Below are positions 43,411 to 53,164 of a DNA stretch of 64,000 bases, piece after piece. Every line of letters begins with the position of its first letter. Position 1 is the stretch's first letter. A program made the position numbers and the translations under genes. Source of the stretch: Saprospiraceae bacterium (lineage in GTDB: Bacteria > Bacteroidota > Bacteroidia > Chitinophagales > Saprospiraceae); NCBI GenBank assembly GCA_016714785.1, contig JADKCC010000002.1, positions 186,001 through 250,000 on the forward strand. Reading direction: 5' to 3'. The notes beneath the pieces were generated by a model. That model was not told where the DNA came from, searched no databases, and worked only from the letters and a program-made list of their open reading frames with translations.

Positions 43411-45087
43411 ATGAGTACAGTAGCAACTAATACATCACATCCTAAGGGATTATGGGTACTTTTCGGTACCGAAATGTGGGAGAGATTTAACTTTTATGGA
43501 ATGCGTACTTTGCTTACGTTATTTATCGTGCATGCGTTAATGATGAGCGAAGAACAATCTTCCATTATTTATGGAGGTTTTTTAGGATTGTGTTATTTGA
43601 CACCGATGTTAGGTGGATTTATTTCGGACAGGTTTTTAGGTAATCGAAATTGTATCATGATCGGCGGTCTATTGATGGCCATGGGACAATTTTTATTATT
43701 TGCGAGTGCAAGTACATTTGGTACTAATCTTGAATTTGCAAAAACGTTACTTTACATCGCCCTAGGCGTTTTGATATTTGGAAATGGTTTTTTCAAGCCA
43801 AATATTTCAAGTATGGTTACTAATTTGTACCCAAAAGAAGAAAAAAATAAACTTGACACCGCATTTACAATCTTTTATATGGGTATAAATGTTGGTGCCT
43901 TTTTAGGTCAGTTTATATGTCCTGCATTAGGAGATGTAGTTGATGTAAATGGTACTAGAGATGTATTTGCATTCAAATGGGGATTTATGGCAGCTGGTAT
44001 AGCTATGTTGATAGGTACTTTTACTTTTTATTTACTTAAAGATAAATATGTAGTAACTCCTGAAGGAAGACCATTAGGTGGATTGCCAAAAAACAATATT
44101 GCTTCAGATTATGAAGAAGGTGAATCACAAAAAGCGATATTTTCTAACCAATCTTTAATGCTTGCAGTCATTGGTTTTATAGGCTTAGCAATTTTTTTCT
44201 ATATGGTGGTAGGCCAAAATATGGTTTATTCGGCTATTTATGCTAGTGGTTTGACTTTGGCTGGGCTTATTCTTACGGATTCATCATTATCCAAAATTGA
44301 AATGGATAGGATTCTTGTAATATATGTTGTTTCATTTTTTGTAATTTTCTTTTGGGCAGCATTCGAACAAGCAGGTTCGTCACTGACATTTATTGCCAAT
44401 AATCAAACGGATAGGAATTTTTTAGGTTGGAATATGCCTCCTTCTATGGTTCAGATATTTAATGGTATTTTTGTGGTAATGCTTGCTATACCATTTAGTA
44501 TTTTATGGGATAAATTAAGAGCTAATGGTAAAGAACCCATATCACCAGTAAAACAAGCCATAGGTTTAGCAACAATAGCTCTGGCGTACTTTATAATTGC
44601 TAATAATGTGAAAGATTTAGGAAATACAGGGTTGTTGGGCATTAAATGGTTGATATTATTGTATCTTTTGCAAACTATTGGTGAGTTGTGTTTATCCCCT
44701 ATAGGTTTGTCTTTGGTAGGGAAGTTAGCACCTAAGAGATTTACATCTTTACTTTATGGTGTATTCTTTTTATCTAATGCTTCTGGATATGCACTTGCAG
44801 GTACTTTAGGATCCATCCTTCCTGCTACAGGTGATAAATTTAAAACGGCGAGTGACATGGGCATTGACTTACAGGCTGTTTTGGACAAAACTGTGACACC
44901 AACACCTGAACAAATAAAAATGCTTGCGGATAAGAACATAATGGATCATTACCCAATGTTTGCTGGCTTTCAGATTACTAATTTATATGAGTTTTTTATG
45001 GTTTTCGTAATTTTGTGTGGAGTTGCAGCAGTATTGCTTTTTGCGTTGACACCAAGGCTTAAGAAAATGATGCACGGAGTAAATTAA
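43411..45087 (+). CDS. POT family peptide:H+ symporter (first of three)
   Basis: A 558-aa inner-membrane transporter of the PTR2/POT family that imports di- and tripeptides with protons. The proton-coupling motif ExxERF reads EMWERFNFYGMR (about residues 21-32), followed by the GGFISDRFLG loop and FGNGFFKPNISSMV, all family signatures. The second half has FFWAAFEQAGSSL and the LSPIGLSLVGKLAP motif. It is the first of three tandem paralogues leading to a dipeptidase. A terminator hairpin follows at 45107-45145. Confidence 0.93.
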   Translation: MSTVATNTSHPKGLWVLFGTEMWERFNFYGMRTLLTLFIVHALMMSEEQSSIIYGGFLGLCYLTPMLGGFISDRFLGNRNCIMIGGLLMAMGQFLLFASASTFGTNLEFAKTLLYIALGVLIFGNGFFKPNISSMVTNLYPKEEKNKLDTAFTIFYMGINVGAFLGQFICPALGDVVDVNGTRDVFAFKWGFMAAGIAMLIGTFTFYLLKDKYVVTPEGRPLGGLPKNNIASDYEEGESQKAIFSNQSLMLAVIGFIGLAIFFYMVVGQNMVYSAIYASGLTLAGLILTDSSLSKIEMDRILVIYVVSFFVIFFWAAFEQAGSSLTFIANNQTDRNFLGWNMPPSMVQIFNGIFVVMLAIPFSILWDKLRANGKEPISPVKQAIGLATIALAYFIIANNVKDLGNTGLLGIKWLILLYLLQTIGELCLSPIGLSLVGKLAPKRFTSLLYGVFFLSNASGYALAGTLGSILPATGDKFKTASDMGIDLQAVLDKTVTPTPEQIKMLADKNIMDHYPMFAGFQITNLYEFFMVFVILCGVAAVLLFALTPRLKKMMHGVN

Positions 45088-45106
45088 TATTTTCATTAAA
45101 TAGAAG

Positions 45107-45145
45107 AAAAAAGGGCAGGTATCGTCAGAGATCTTGTCCTTTTTT
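45107..45145 (+). terminator. Rho-independent terminator between POT genes 1 and 2
   Basis: An 11-bp stem with one G-U pair (AAAAAAGGGCA at 45107-45117 with TGTCCTTTTTT at 45135-45145), with a T run built into the 3' arm. It may reduce read-through from the first POT gene into the second. Confidence 0.7.
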
Positions 45146-45177
45146 GATTTACACACAAAATCTAAAATCTATTAAGT

Positions 45178-46680
45178 ATGACCACTTTGGATCAAATACA
45201 AAATTTCGAAGGCAAATATCCTAAGCAGATCTGGCCATTATTCTTCTCTGAAATGTGGGAGCGATTTTGCTTTTATGGCATGAGAGGCATGTTGATTTAT
45301 TTTATGGTTACCGAACTCATGCTTAATGATTCAGTAGCAAATCTACAATATGGTGCTACACAAGCATTTGTTTACGCATTTACTTTCATCGGTGGTCTAT
45401 TTGCAGACAAGATATTAGGTTATAGAAAGTCACTTTTTTGGGGAGGATTATTGATGATAGTTGGTAGTTTGATTTTGGCTATTGACCCTAAGGCATTTTT
45501 CTTTTTTGGCATTAGCTTTACCATTGTAGGTACTGGCTTTTTCAAACCAAATATATCCACAATGGTTGGACAATTGTACAAAGAAGGTGACCCAAGAAGA
45601 GATGCAGGATTTTCATTGTTTTATGCAGGTATAAACATAGGCGCTTTATTAGGTGGGTACTTGTGTATTGCAGTAGGCAAAGGCGAAATGTTGAGTAGTA
45701 TTATACCTGAACACCTTAGATGGAATATTGCTTTTGGTTTTGCGGCTGTAGTGATGGTGATAAGTTTGCTAACCTTTGTAAGGACTCAAAAATCTATAGG
45801 CGAAATAGGATTATCTCCTTTGAGTCAATTGACAGACAGTAAACGTAAAATGTTGGAATGGGCTACTTATATAGGCTCACTAGTTATACTGCCATTGATT
45901 ATGATCATGGTATCCAAAACCGAATATACTGACTATTTTATGTACACGATAGGGCCATTGACGTTATTGTACATTGGATATGAAATGATATCCATGAGTA
46001 GTTCAGATCGAAAAAAAATGGTAGCTGGATTGGTTTTTATTCTATTTAGCATTATTTTTTGGGCATTTTTTGAGCAAAGTGGCGGGTCGTTAAGTCTGTT
46101 TGCTGCCAACAATTTGGACAATAAAGTTTTGGGATTGACCCTAGATCCTAATGGTGTCAACAATTCAGCCAATTCATTATTTGTCATAATATTTGCTGCA
46201 TTACTAGGTATCGTATGGATTTGGTTAGCAAAAAAGAAAATGGAACCCAATACATTAATAAAATTTGGGTTAGCGTTTTTGTTTTTGGCTGGTGGGTTTT
46301 ATATATTTTATAGTACTAGACTTTTTGCTGATGCGAATGGTGTCACTTCCCTTAATTTGTTCACTTTCGGATGGTTGGTCATCACTTTCGGTGAGTTATG
46401 TCTCTCACCTATTGGTATGTCAATAATGACCAAATTGGCACCGCAAAAACTCCAAGCCATAATGATGGGTATGTGGTTTTTGGCAAGCGCCTATGGACAA
46501 TATTTTGCAGGAATATTGGGAGCCAATATTTCTGATGCTGCCGAGAATGCGAGCAATGGAAACAAACTGGTAGCTTATACGGACGGTTATTATCAATTGG
46601 CGATTTATGCATTGATAGCTGGTATCGTTTTGATCGTTATTTCCCCTTTGGTACGTAAATTGATGCAAGAAGTCAAGTAA
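45178..46680 (+). CDS. POT family peptide:H+ symporter (second of three)
   Basis: A 500-aa transporter, the shortest of the three paralogues. The motif EMWERFCFYGMRGM (about residues 25-38), GGLFADKILGYR, GTGFFKPNISTMV and the second-half FWAFFEQSGGSL and LSPIGMSIMTKLAP are all present. It resembles the first paralogue but has shorter loops between the halves. A strong terminator lies upstream, so it may have its own promoter, and the third paralogue follows after 33 bases. Confidence 0.93.
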   Translation: MTTLDQIQNFEGKYPKQIWPLFFSEMWERFCFYGMRGMLIYFMVTELMLNDSVANLQYGATQAFVYAFTFIGGLFADKILGYRKSLFWGGLLMIVGSLILAIDPKAFFFFGISFTIVGTGFFKPNISTMVGQLYKEGDPRRDAGFSLFYAGINIGALLGGYLCIAVGKGEMLSSIIPEHLRWNIAFGFAAVVMVISLLTFVRTQKSIGEIGLSPLSQLTDSKRKMLEWATYIGSLVILPLIMIMVSKTEYTDYFMYTIGPLTLLYIGYEMISMSSSDRKKMVAGLVFILFSIIFWAFFEQSGGSLSLFAANNLDNKVLGLTLDPNGVNNSANSLFVIIFAALLGIVWIWLAKKKMEPNTLIKFGLAFLFLAGGFYIFYSTRLFADANGVTSLNLFTFGWLVITFGELCLSPIGMSIMTKLAPQKLQAIMMGMWFLASAYGQYFAGILGANISDAAENASNGNKLVAYTDGYYQLAIYALIAGIVLIVISPLVRKLMQEVK

Positions 46681-46713
46681 ATTATACCTTAAAATTAACT
46701 TAAATTTAATGTA

Positions 46714-48528
46714 ATGTCAGATAGTACAGTTTCAAATGATTTTTTCAAATCCAATGTAATAGGTCATCCAGCGGGATTGTTTGTCCTATTTTTTACAGAA
46801 ATGTGGGAACGATTTTCCTTTTATGGTATGAGATCTTTGCTCGTCCTTTTCTTTATGGCTCCGATAGTAAATGGTGGATGGGAATGGGAACAAGCTACGG
46901 CATCTTCCTTATTTGGCACTTATGTTGGTTTGGTTTATTTATCCACCATGATGGGTGGTTATTTCGCTGACAAAAAGATAGGTTTTCGATGGGCAGTAGT
47001 TTTAGGAGCTACTTTGATGACTTTAGGCCATTTTTCTATGGCTTTTGAAACTCAATTTTCCATTTATTTGGGTTTGATTTTATTAGTTTTTGGAAATGGT
47101 TTTTTTAAGCCCAATATGACATCTATGATTTCAGAACTATACAAAGAGCGACCTGAAAAGAAGGACGGAGCATACACTATCTTCTACATGGGTGTAAATG
47201 CAGGAGCTTTTTTTGGTATCCTTTTATGTGGATATCTTGGCGAAAAAGTAGGTTGGGGATACGGCTTTGGACTTGCAGGAATCTTTATGTTTTTTGGTAC
47301 ACTACAATTTTGGCTATCGCAAAATATCTTTGGAGATGTAGGACTAAAACCTATCCAGAAAAAAGTAGATGAAGCAGTATTGAACGATGGAGATAAAAGA
47401 AATCCATTCCCAACATGGCAATTAGTCATCATTGGCATTTGTGTCACACTTGCTATGGGTTGGTTGATCAATTCTCCAATGACCAAAATATCAAAAGGAG
47501 CTTACAATATTTTCAATTTTGAATTATTCGGATATACGGGAAATACAGTTGCAATCTTAACAGGATTATTTCTATTTCTTTTCCTATTGATCTACAGACT
47601 ATTGCAATACTCCAAAGTAACAAGAGACAAACTCATAGCTGTTACATTTTTTGCATTTATTACCATTTTCTTTTGGGCTATTTTCGAACAATCACCCAAT
47701 AGTTTGACAGTCTTTGCTGAAAAATATACTAATAGAGTATTGACTGGAAATTCCAGTTTGATATTCCTAATCATCAATTCAATGATGACACTCATACCTT
47801 TGATTATAATCAATTGGGTGATGTATAAGTTGTTTAAAGAAACCTTTAAAACTTATGCTGTAGCCAATTTAATTTTAAGTTTTAGTTTCTTAATTATTTG
47901 GGCCATCGCTTTATGGATGTTGGCAAAAGATTATTACACTGCCGGTTATCTTTCCTTATCTGATGGTATGCTTAATTTATTGAAAATAGACAAAGTTACG
48001 ACACCATTGACAGAAGTGCCAGCTACTTGGTTCTCTACTTTAAATTCACTCTTTATCATATCTCTTGCCCCATTATTTTCAAAAGTTTGGGAAAGTAAAT
48101 ACAATCCCAACGCTAATGTTAAGTATGCACTAGGCATGATTTTATTAGGATTGGGTATGGTAGCGGTAGCTTTTGGTTCTGATGGTATCGCACCAGGTGC
48201 AACCACAGCATCTGTAAGTATGATTTGGTTGATATTGGTTTATTTGTTTCATACCATGGGAGAATTGTGTATCTCGCCTGTAGGTCTCTCTTATGTTAGT
48301 AAGTTAGTTCCTGGGCGGATGATCGCATTTATGTTTGGTGTATGGTATTTGGCCGTAGCAATAGGTATGAAAGGTGCAGGTATCTTTGGTGAAAATGTCC
48401 AAGAAATAGCAGACGAAAAAGGGATTAGTTACTTCTTTTGGATGTTAGCTATTGTGTCATTTGCATTGGCAATATTTGCAGTAGCTTTCAGACCAATTAT
48501 CAAAAAACTAATGCATGATGTGAAGTAG
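46714..48528 (+). CDS. POT family peptide:H+ symporter (third of three)
   Basis: A 604-aa transporter with the motif EMWERFSFYGMRSL (about residues 29-42), GGYFADKKIGFR, FGNGFFKPNMTSMI and, in the second half, FFWAIFEQSPNSL and CISPVGLSYVSKLVP. It is longer than the other two because of extra helices or loops in the middle (about residues 220-290). The 33-base gap to paralogue 2 suggests one transcript. The pepD gene downstream fits a peptide uptake-and-hydrolysis unit. Confidence 0.93.
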   Translation: MSDSTVSNDFFKSNVIGHPAGLFVLFFTEMWERFSFYGMRSLLVLFFMAPIVNGGWEWEQATASSLFGTYVGLVYLSTMMGGYFADKKIGFRWAVVLGATLMTLGHFSMAFETQFSIYLGLILLVFGNGFFKPNMTSMISELYKERPEKKDGAYTIFYMGVNAGAFFGILLCGYLGEKVGWGYGFGLAGIFMFFGTLQFWLSQNIFGDVGLKPIQKKVDEAVLNDGDKRNPFPTWQLVIIGICVTLAMGWLINSPMTKISKGAYNIFNFELFGYTGNTVAILTGLFLFLFLLIYRLLQYSKVTRDKLIAVTFFAFITIFFWAIFEQSPNSLTVFAEKYTNRVLTGNSSLIFLIINSMMTLIPLIIINWVMYKLFKETFKTYAVANLILSFSFLIIWAIALWMLAKDYYTAGYLSLSDGMLNLLKIDKVTTPLTEVPATWFSTLNSLFIISLAPLFSKVWESKYNPNANVKYALGMILLGLGMVAVAFGSDGIAPGATTASVSMIWLILVYLFHTMGELCISPVGLSYVSKLVPGRMIAFMFGVWYLAVAIGMKGAGIFGENVQEIADEKGISYFFWMLAIVSFALAIFAVAFRPIIKKLMHDVK

Positions 48529-48746
48529 AAAATGTAAAATTTTAATGTTTTTATAAATTAAGTGCTATAAAATGTATTTTTGAATGGTAGATTATCAAAT
48601 TGAATAAACATTAAAAAGGAAACACAAAAGTTGTTTTGTGAAACCAATTATGTAAGGGTAATATTTAGATGTATGCTTAAATAAATATTTCCTTTTACCA
48701 AGATATATTTCTTGCTATAACTATCTTCGCAACAAATAGTAACATT

Positions 48747-50210
48747 ATGTACAAATCCATTAAAAATCTTCACCCTTCGACCCTTTGGAATCATTTTGCA
48801 GACTTAAATGCTGTACCTCGTGCATCTAAAAAGGAAGATAAAGTCATTCAATTTGCCTTAGACTTTGGTAATAGTTTAGGGTTGGAAACCATAAAGGACC
48901 ACGTTGGGAATGTCATCATTCGAAAACCTGCAACAGCTGGCATGGAAGACCGAAAACCTATTGTGATGCAGTCCCATTTGGATATGGTGCATCAAAAAAA
49001 TGGAGATACGAACTTCAATTTTGATACACAAGGTATAGATATGTATATAGATGGAGATTGGGTAAAAGCTCGCGGTACAACTCTGGGTGCTGACAATGGC
49101 ATCGGAGTGGCAACGATCATGGCCATACTTGCTTCTACTGATATTGCTCATCCTGCTCTCGAAGCACTTTTTACCATAGACGAAGAGACTGGAATGACAG
49201 GAGCAATAGGCCTACAAGGAGGTCAGCTCCATGGAGAGATCTTACTAAATCTGGATACAGAAGAAGATGATGAAATCGATATAGGATGTGCAGGGGGACT
49301 TGATGTGACGGCTGTTAGAAATTATGAAACAGAGACTGTAGGAAATAATGAATATCTAGGACTACAAATTAATGTTAAAGGGCTGAAAGGTGGACACTCA
49401 GGCGTAGAAATACATCTTGGACGAGGTAATGCAAATAAAATACTCAATAGGCTGCTTTATGGTCAAGAAGTGTATAAGTTAAGGCTATGTTCATTCGAAG
49501 GTGGAAGTTTACGCAATGCTATCCCAAGAGAAAGTACAGCATTGGTTGCTGTTCCGTTAAATACTAAGGAAGAGTTTTTGGCTTCGATACATCAAAGAAT
49601 CAATGATATAAAAAAAGAATATTTTACTATTGAGCCAAATCTTTTGATAGAAATAGATGATACAGAGACGCCAACATCATTTATTACAAATGCAGACCAA
49701 AAGCAAATAATAAATGCCATTTATGCCGCACACAATGGAGTATTTCGGATGAGTCCTGATATTGCAGATCTAGTAGAGGCGTCCAATAATGTAGCTAAAG
49801 TTGTTATCAAAGATGGTCAAGCTAAAATACTATGTCTGACACGATCCTCGGTAGAATCATCCAAACTCGATGTAGCACAAAGCCTGAAATCTCTATTTGA
49901 ATTGGCCGATTTCGAAGTTACTTTCTCTGGTGATTATCCGGGTTGGACACCTAATGTCAACTCACCAATCTTGAAAGTACTTACTGAGTTGTATGAAAAA
50001 ATGCATGGTACGAAAGCATCTGTTGTTGCTTGTCATGCAGGTTTAGAATGTGGTATCTTAGGGCGCAATTATCCTGATATGGATATGATTTCTTATGGCC
50101 CTACTATTAAAGGTGCACATTCTCCTGACGAAAGAGTTAATATTGCCTCAGTAGAGAAATTTTGGGATTTTACATTAGAGATTTTGAAAAATATTCCACT
50201 TAAGGAATAA
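48747..50210 (+). CDS. pepD: Aminoacyl-histidine dipeptidase (PepD family, M20)
   Basis: A 487-aa cytosolic zinc dipeptidase that cleaves Xaa-His and other dipeptides. The metal and catalytic residues are visible in order: His77 in SHLDMVH, Asp116 in GADNGIG, the Glu146-Glu147 pair in DEETGMTGA, and Asp170 in LLNLDTEED. The lid-domain segment GGHSGVEIHLGRGNA is intact. It follows three peptide importers by about 220 bases, which supports a joint role in peptide nutrition. With hutH in the same window, histidine-containing peptides are a possible source. Confidence 0.93.
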   Translation: MYKSIKNLHPSTLWNHFADLNAVPRASKKEDKVIQFALDFGNSLGLETIKDHVGNVIIRKPATAGMEDRKPIVMQSHLDMVHQKNGDTNFNFDTQGIDMYIDGDWVKARGTTLGADNGIGVATIMAILASTDIAHPALEALFTIDEETGMTGAIGLQGGQLHGEILLNLDTEEDDEIDIGCAGGLDVTAVRNYETETVGNNEYLGLQINVKGLKGGHSGVEIHLGRGNANKILNRLLYGQEVYKLRLCSFEGGSLRNAIPRESTALVAVPLNTKEEFLASIHQRINDIKKEYFTIEPNLLIEIDDTETPTSFITNADQKQIINAIYAAHNGVFRMSPDIADLVEASNNVAKVVIKDGQAKILCLTRSSVESSKLDVAQSLKSLFELADFEVTFSGDYPGWTPNVNSPILKVLTELYEKMHGTKASVVACHAGLECGILGRNYPDMDMISYGPTIKGAHSPDERVNIASVEKFWDFTLEILKNIPLKE

Positions 50211-50347
50211 ACTCAGGTTAAAACTCAACTAACATAAAGTGCTCAAATTATTGTTGCCGATCAACCATTTTACAAAAAAATGGCTAAACTCACATTTATT
50301 AATTTGACACTATATGTTTTTAATACACGATACAAACTCGTTAGCTG

Positions 50348-52261
50348 TTATACCCTATCCAATAGTCTTGCAGTAATCCTAAGAAATTCTGTCTCTGAAA
50401 TCAATCCAACTAGTTCATCACCATTAACTACAGGAAGACACCCAATTTTGTTATCTCTCATCAGCTTCATGGCATCCATAATATTTGTTTCCTGTGTGAC
50501 AGTGATGGGTTTGTTGATCATTATGTCGGATACTAAAGTTACTTTCTTAGTGCTATTTTGTTTGCATCGCATATAATGTCTGAGTAACAATCTAGCTGTG
50601 ACCAATCCGACTAATTTTCCTTTGGTATCTTCTACTGGTGTATATCTAATAGTATTCCAATCCATGAGTTCAGCAACAAGATCTACAATATCATCCTTCT
50701 GGACAGTGGTGAGATCAGTTAACATAAATTCGGATACTTTTAAATGCGATGGACGATACATTTTTAGATCATCTATACTTGGCATTTCCCACTCATGGAC
50801 CGGTTTGTTGGATTGTTGATTTTGTATCATGGTAGCGGTGAGTACACTTAAAGCTTCGTCAGTATTTGAATTTTCATGGAGTTTGGTAAATGCTCTTAGC
50901 ATCCATCTTGCACCTGTTGTGTGTTTTTCAGCGCGACCTTTTATGACGTTTAAATATTTATCAATATCTGCAGGATTTACATTTCGGGCTTCAAGTCCTT
51001 TACGAGCGATAGGAATTAATTCAAGTATAAGATCTTCAGCTGCAATTTTTTGGTCATGAAACCAAGTAAATTTAGAGTCAATACCAAACTTAGCTGCTTT
51101 CCCAAAATTATCACGAGCATCCACAAAAGACATTTTTGTTCGAATATCATCAACCTCCATACTCATGCCGATCATACATCCTAACCAAAAACAAGCATTA
51201 GCTACTTCATCTATAACAGTCGGCCCCGAAGGCAAAATTCTATTTTCAATCCTAAGATGTGGTTTGCCATTTTCGCTGATACCATAACAAGGTCTATTCC
51301 ATCGATATACTGTACTATTATGAACCTGCAAGGCCCTAAGTTTTGGTACTTCACCATTTTTAATCATTGCAGCAGAATCTTCTTCAACATCACTACTCAA
51401 TAATACTCTAAATCGAGCAATATCTTCTTTATATATCTCCATAATAGAATCATGCAACCAATCTCTACCGAAACTAACTCTTGGACTTCGCTCTCGCATG
51501 TGATCATGTGTGGTACGAGTATCTAAAGACTGTTGGAAAAGCGCTATCCTTGTCTCGTGCCAAAGTCGCTTACCAAATACGATAGGACTATTCGCAGAGA
51601 TTGCCATCATTGGTCCTGCTAAGGCTTGAGCAATATTGTACATTTTTACAAATTCTTTTGGAGCAACTTGTAAATGTACCTGAAAACTAGTGTTACTAGC
51701 TTCTAATAACGGGGAACTATGCTTGACTAGTAGCTCATCAATACCTAATATTCTAAGTTCATATGACTGACCTATCAATTGTTTATTAAGCGCTTCCATC
51801 AAAGCAAAATAGCGTTTTTTTGGAGTAAGGTTTTCCATTTCAAGATGATACTTGCGAAGCGTTGGCAGTATTCCAGTAAGTACGATTGAAGTATTCATGG
51901 TATCCAGCACTTCCTGGATTTTGTTCAGTTTATCAGAATTCTCATTTTCTAAAAGCGTAAAACAATCTTTTTCAAAAACACGAGGTTCAATATTGGTTTC
52001 AAGATTAAATTTCGCCAACTCTGTCTCAACCCAAGGATAATGTTCCATCTTATCTAAAGCTTCCATAGCTACTAAGGATGGTTTGAAAGTAGATTTATCT
52101 ACCATTACCATCTCTTGTTCAGCCCCGATACGCATTACATCAGACTCAAACCAATCATTGTCCAACATATATTCCAATGCTGTTACATCATTAAGCAGTG
52201 ATTTTACAAACTTCTGCATTTGTTTTTGGTCACTAACCAAAGAAACCTTTTGTTCTCCCAT
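50348..52261 (-). CDS. GCS2-type glutamate-cysteine ligase-like domain fused to two CBS domains
   Basis: A 637-aa cytosolic protein. Residues about 40-430 match the glutamate-cysteine ligase type 2 / carboxylate-amine ligase fold (IGAEQEMVMVD near 45, THDHMRERSPRVSFGRDWL near 245, LRIENRILPSGPTV). Residues about 500-637 form a CBS pair (SEFMLTDLTTVQKDDIVDL, VSDIMINKPITVTQETNIM, VNGDELVGLISETEF), which commonly binds adenine nucleotides. The fusion suggests an ATP-dependent ligase regulated by energy charge. The product is unknown; glutathione or gamma-glutamyl compounds are guesses. It is monocistronic. Confidence 0.8.
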   Translation of the reverse strand: MGEQKVSLVSDQKQMQKFVKSLLNDVTALEYMLDNDWFESDVMRIGAEQEMVMVDKSTFKPSLVAMEALDKMEHYPWVETELAKFNLETNIEPRVFEKDCFTLLENENSDKLNKIQEVLDTMNTSIVLTGILPTLRKYHLEMENLTPKKRYFALMEALNKQLIGQSYELRILGIDELLVKHSSPLLEASNTSFQVHLQVAPKEFVKMYNIAQALAGPMMAISANSPIVFGKRLWHETRIALFQQSLDTRTTHDHMRERSPRVSFGRDWLHDSIMEIYKEDIARFRVLLSSDVEEDSAAMIKNGEVPKLRALQVHNSTVYRWNRPCYGISENGKPHLRIENRILPSGPTVIDEVANACFWLGCMIGMSMEVDDIRTKMSFVDARDNFGKAAKFGIDSKFTWFHDQKIAAEDLILELIPIARKGLEARNVNPADIDKYLNVIKGRAEKHTTGARWMLRAFTKLHENSNTDEALSVLTATMIQNQQSNKPVHEWEMPSIDDLKMYRPSHLKVSEFMLTDLTTVQKDDIVDLVAELMDWNTIRYTPVEDTKGKLVGLVTARLLLRHYMRCKQNSTKKVTLVSDIMINKPITVTQETNIMDAMKLMRDNKIGCLPVVNGDELVGLISETEFLRITARLLDRV

Positions 52262-52513
52262 TTTCTTATTTAAATAAAGATAGATATTGAATTACTTCAA
52301 ATAAAATGCCAAAATAAAGATGCAAGATAGGATTCTGATTATAATTGATAACTAATATTTTAGCTTATTTTTTCAATCAAAGATAAATTTGAATCATTAT
52401 TTTGTCTAATTAAATTTTGCGGAATTTTATTGTTTAATAGTTACAAATTTCTTTATATTATGTAAATTTTTATAATATTAAAGTTGAAGAATAACTTAAA
52501 ACGAGAAAGATTT

Positions 52514-52858
52514 TCACTCGATCAAATCAAAAATATAGCCTAAACTTTCCTTGACACGAAGTTGAGAGTCTTCGGGTATCGTAGCCAAATATCTGACAAA
52601 TCGTTTGTTGTCAATAGCTCTTATTTGGTCGATTAGGATGTCAGAGTCTAATAGTATGTCTGTTTCATTTTTTAAAATTCGTACTCTTAATGGGAAAGCA
52701 TCCTGCTTTAAATTTGTTGTCAAAGGACATATTAATGTTGATGGATGATCAGCTTTTAGCAGTAAGTTTGTTTGTACAATCAAAACAGGACGTATTTTTC
52801 CTGCTTCTGTTCCAACACCTGGATTTAGATCAGCTAGATATATGTCAAATTGTTTCAT
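52514..52858 (-). CDS. MazF/PemK family toxin
   Basis: A 114-aa protein of the MazF/PemK ribonuclease fold. It starts with FDIYLADLNPGVGTEAGKIRPVLIVQ, which contains the conserved glycine and RPVLIVQ active-site arginine, and continues with the STLICPLTTNL strand. In TA modules such enzymes cut mRNA at short motifs. Its start codon overlaps the end of the antitoxin gene by 14 bases, the usual antitoxin-first order with coupled translation. Confidence 0.88.
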   Translation of the reverse strand: MKQFDIYLADLNPGVGTEAGKIRPVLIVQTNLLLKADHPSTLICPLTTNLKQDAFPLRVRILKNETDILLDSDILIDQIRAIDNKRFVRYLATIPEDSQLRVKESLGYIFDLIE

Positions 52859-53096
52859 AGTCGTCTTCTAAAGCTTCAAACTCAGCCAAAACTTCCATAC
52901 TTGATTCTCTAACCAAAAGAGAAGCTTTTTTAATTTGTGCTTCCAACTCAGCTCTTTTTTGAGTCTTGGTATAAGCCAAAACTGCATCATTGATGTACTT
53001 GTTTCTTGATATACCTAGCTTACTGACCATGATTTCTGTATCTTGGAGTAGCTTTTCATCCATCTTAAGTGATATTAACTTAGACATATTATTCAT
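52845..53096 (-). CDS. Ribbon-helix-helix antitoxin of the MazF pair
   Basis: An 83-aa protein. Residues about 5-45 (LISLKMDEKLLQDTEIMVSK then GISRNKYINDAV) fit a ribbon-helix-helix DNA-binding fold, and the acidic C-terminus (EVLAEFEALEDDYETI) is typical of a toxin-binding tail. It precedes the toxin with a 14-base overlap, so it likely represses its own promoter and neutralises the toxin. An internal Met at 53087 is an alternative start. Confidence 0.8.
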   Translation of the reverse strand: MNNMSKLISLKMDEKLLQDTEIMVSKLGISRNKYINDAVLAYTKTQKRAELEAQIKKASLLVRESSMEVLAEFEALEDDYETI

Positions 53097-53164
53097 GTAT
53101 ATATTTAGTAATACCTTTTAAACATACAGAAACAGTATTTAGTTCCCCTCATAAATCAATAAAA

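Noticed and set aside
50280..50576. A 98-codon plus-strand open frame.
   Set aside because: It is antisense to the CBS region of the GCS2-CBS gene and has no recognisable domain.
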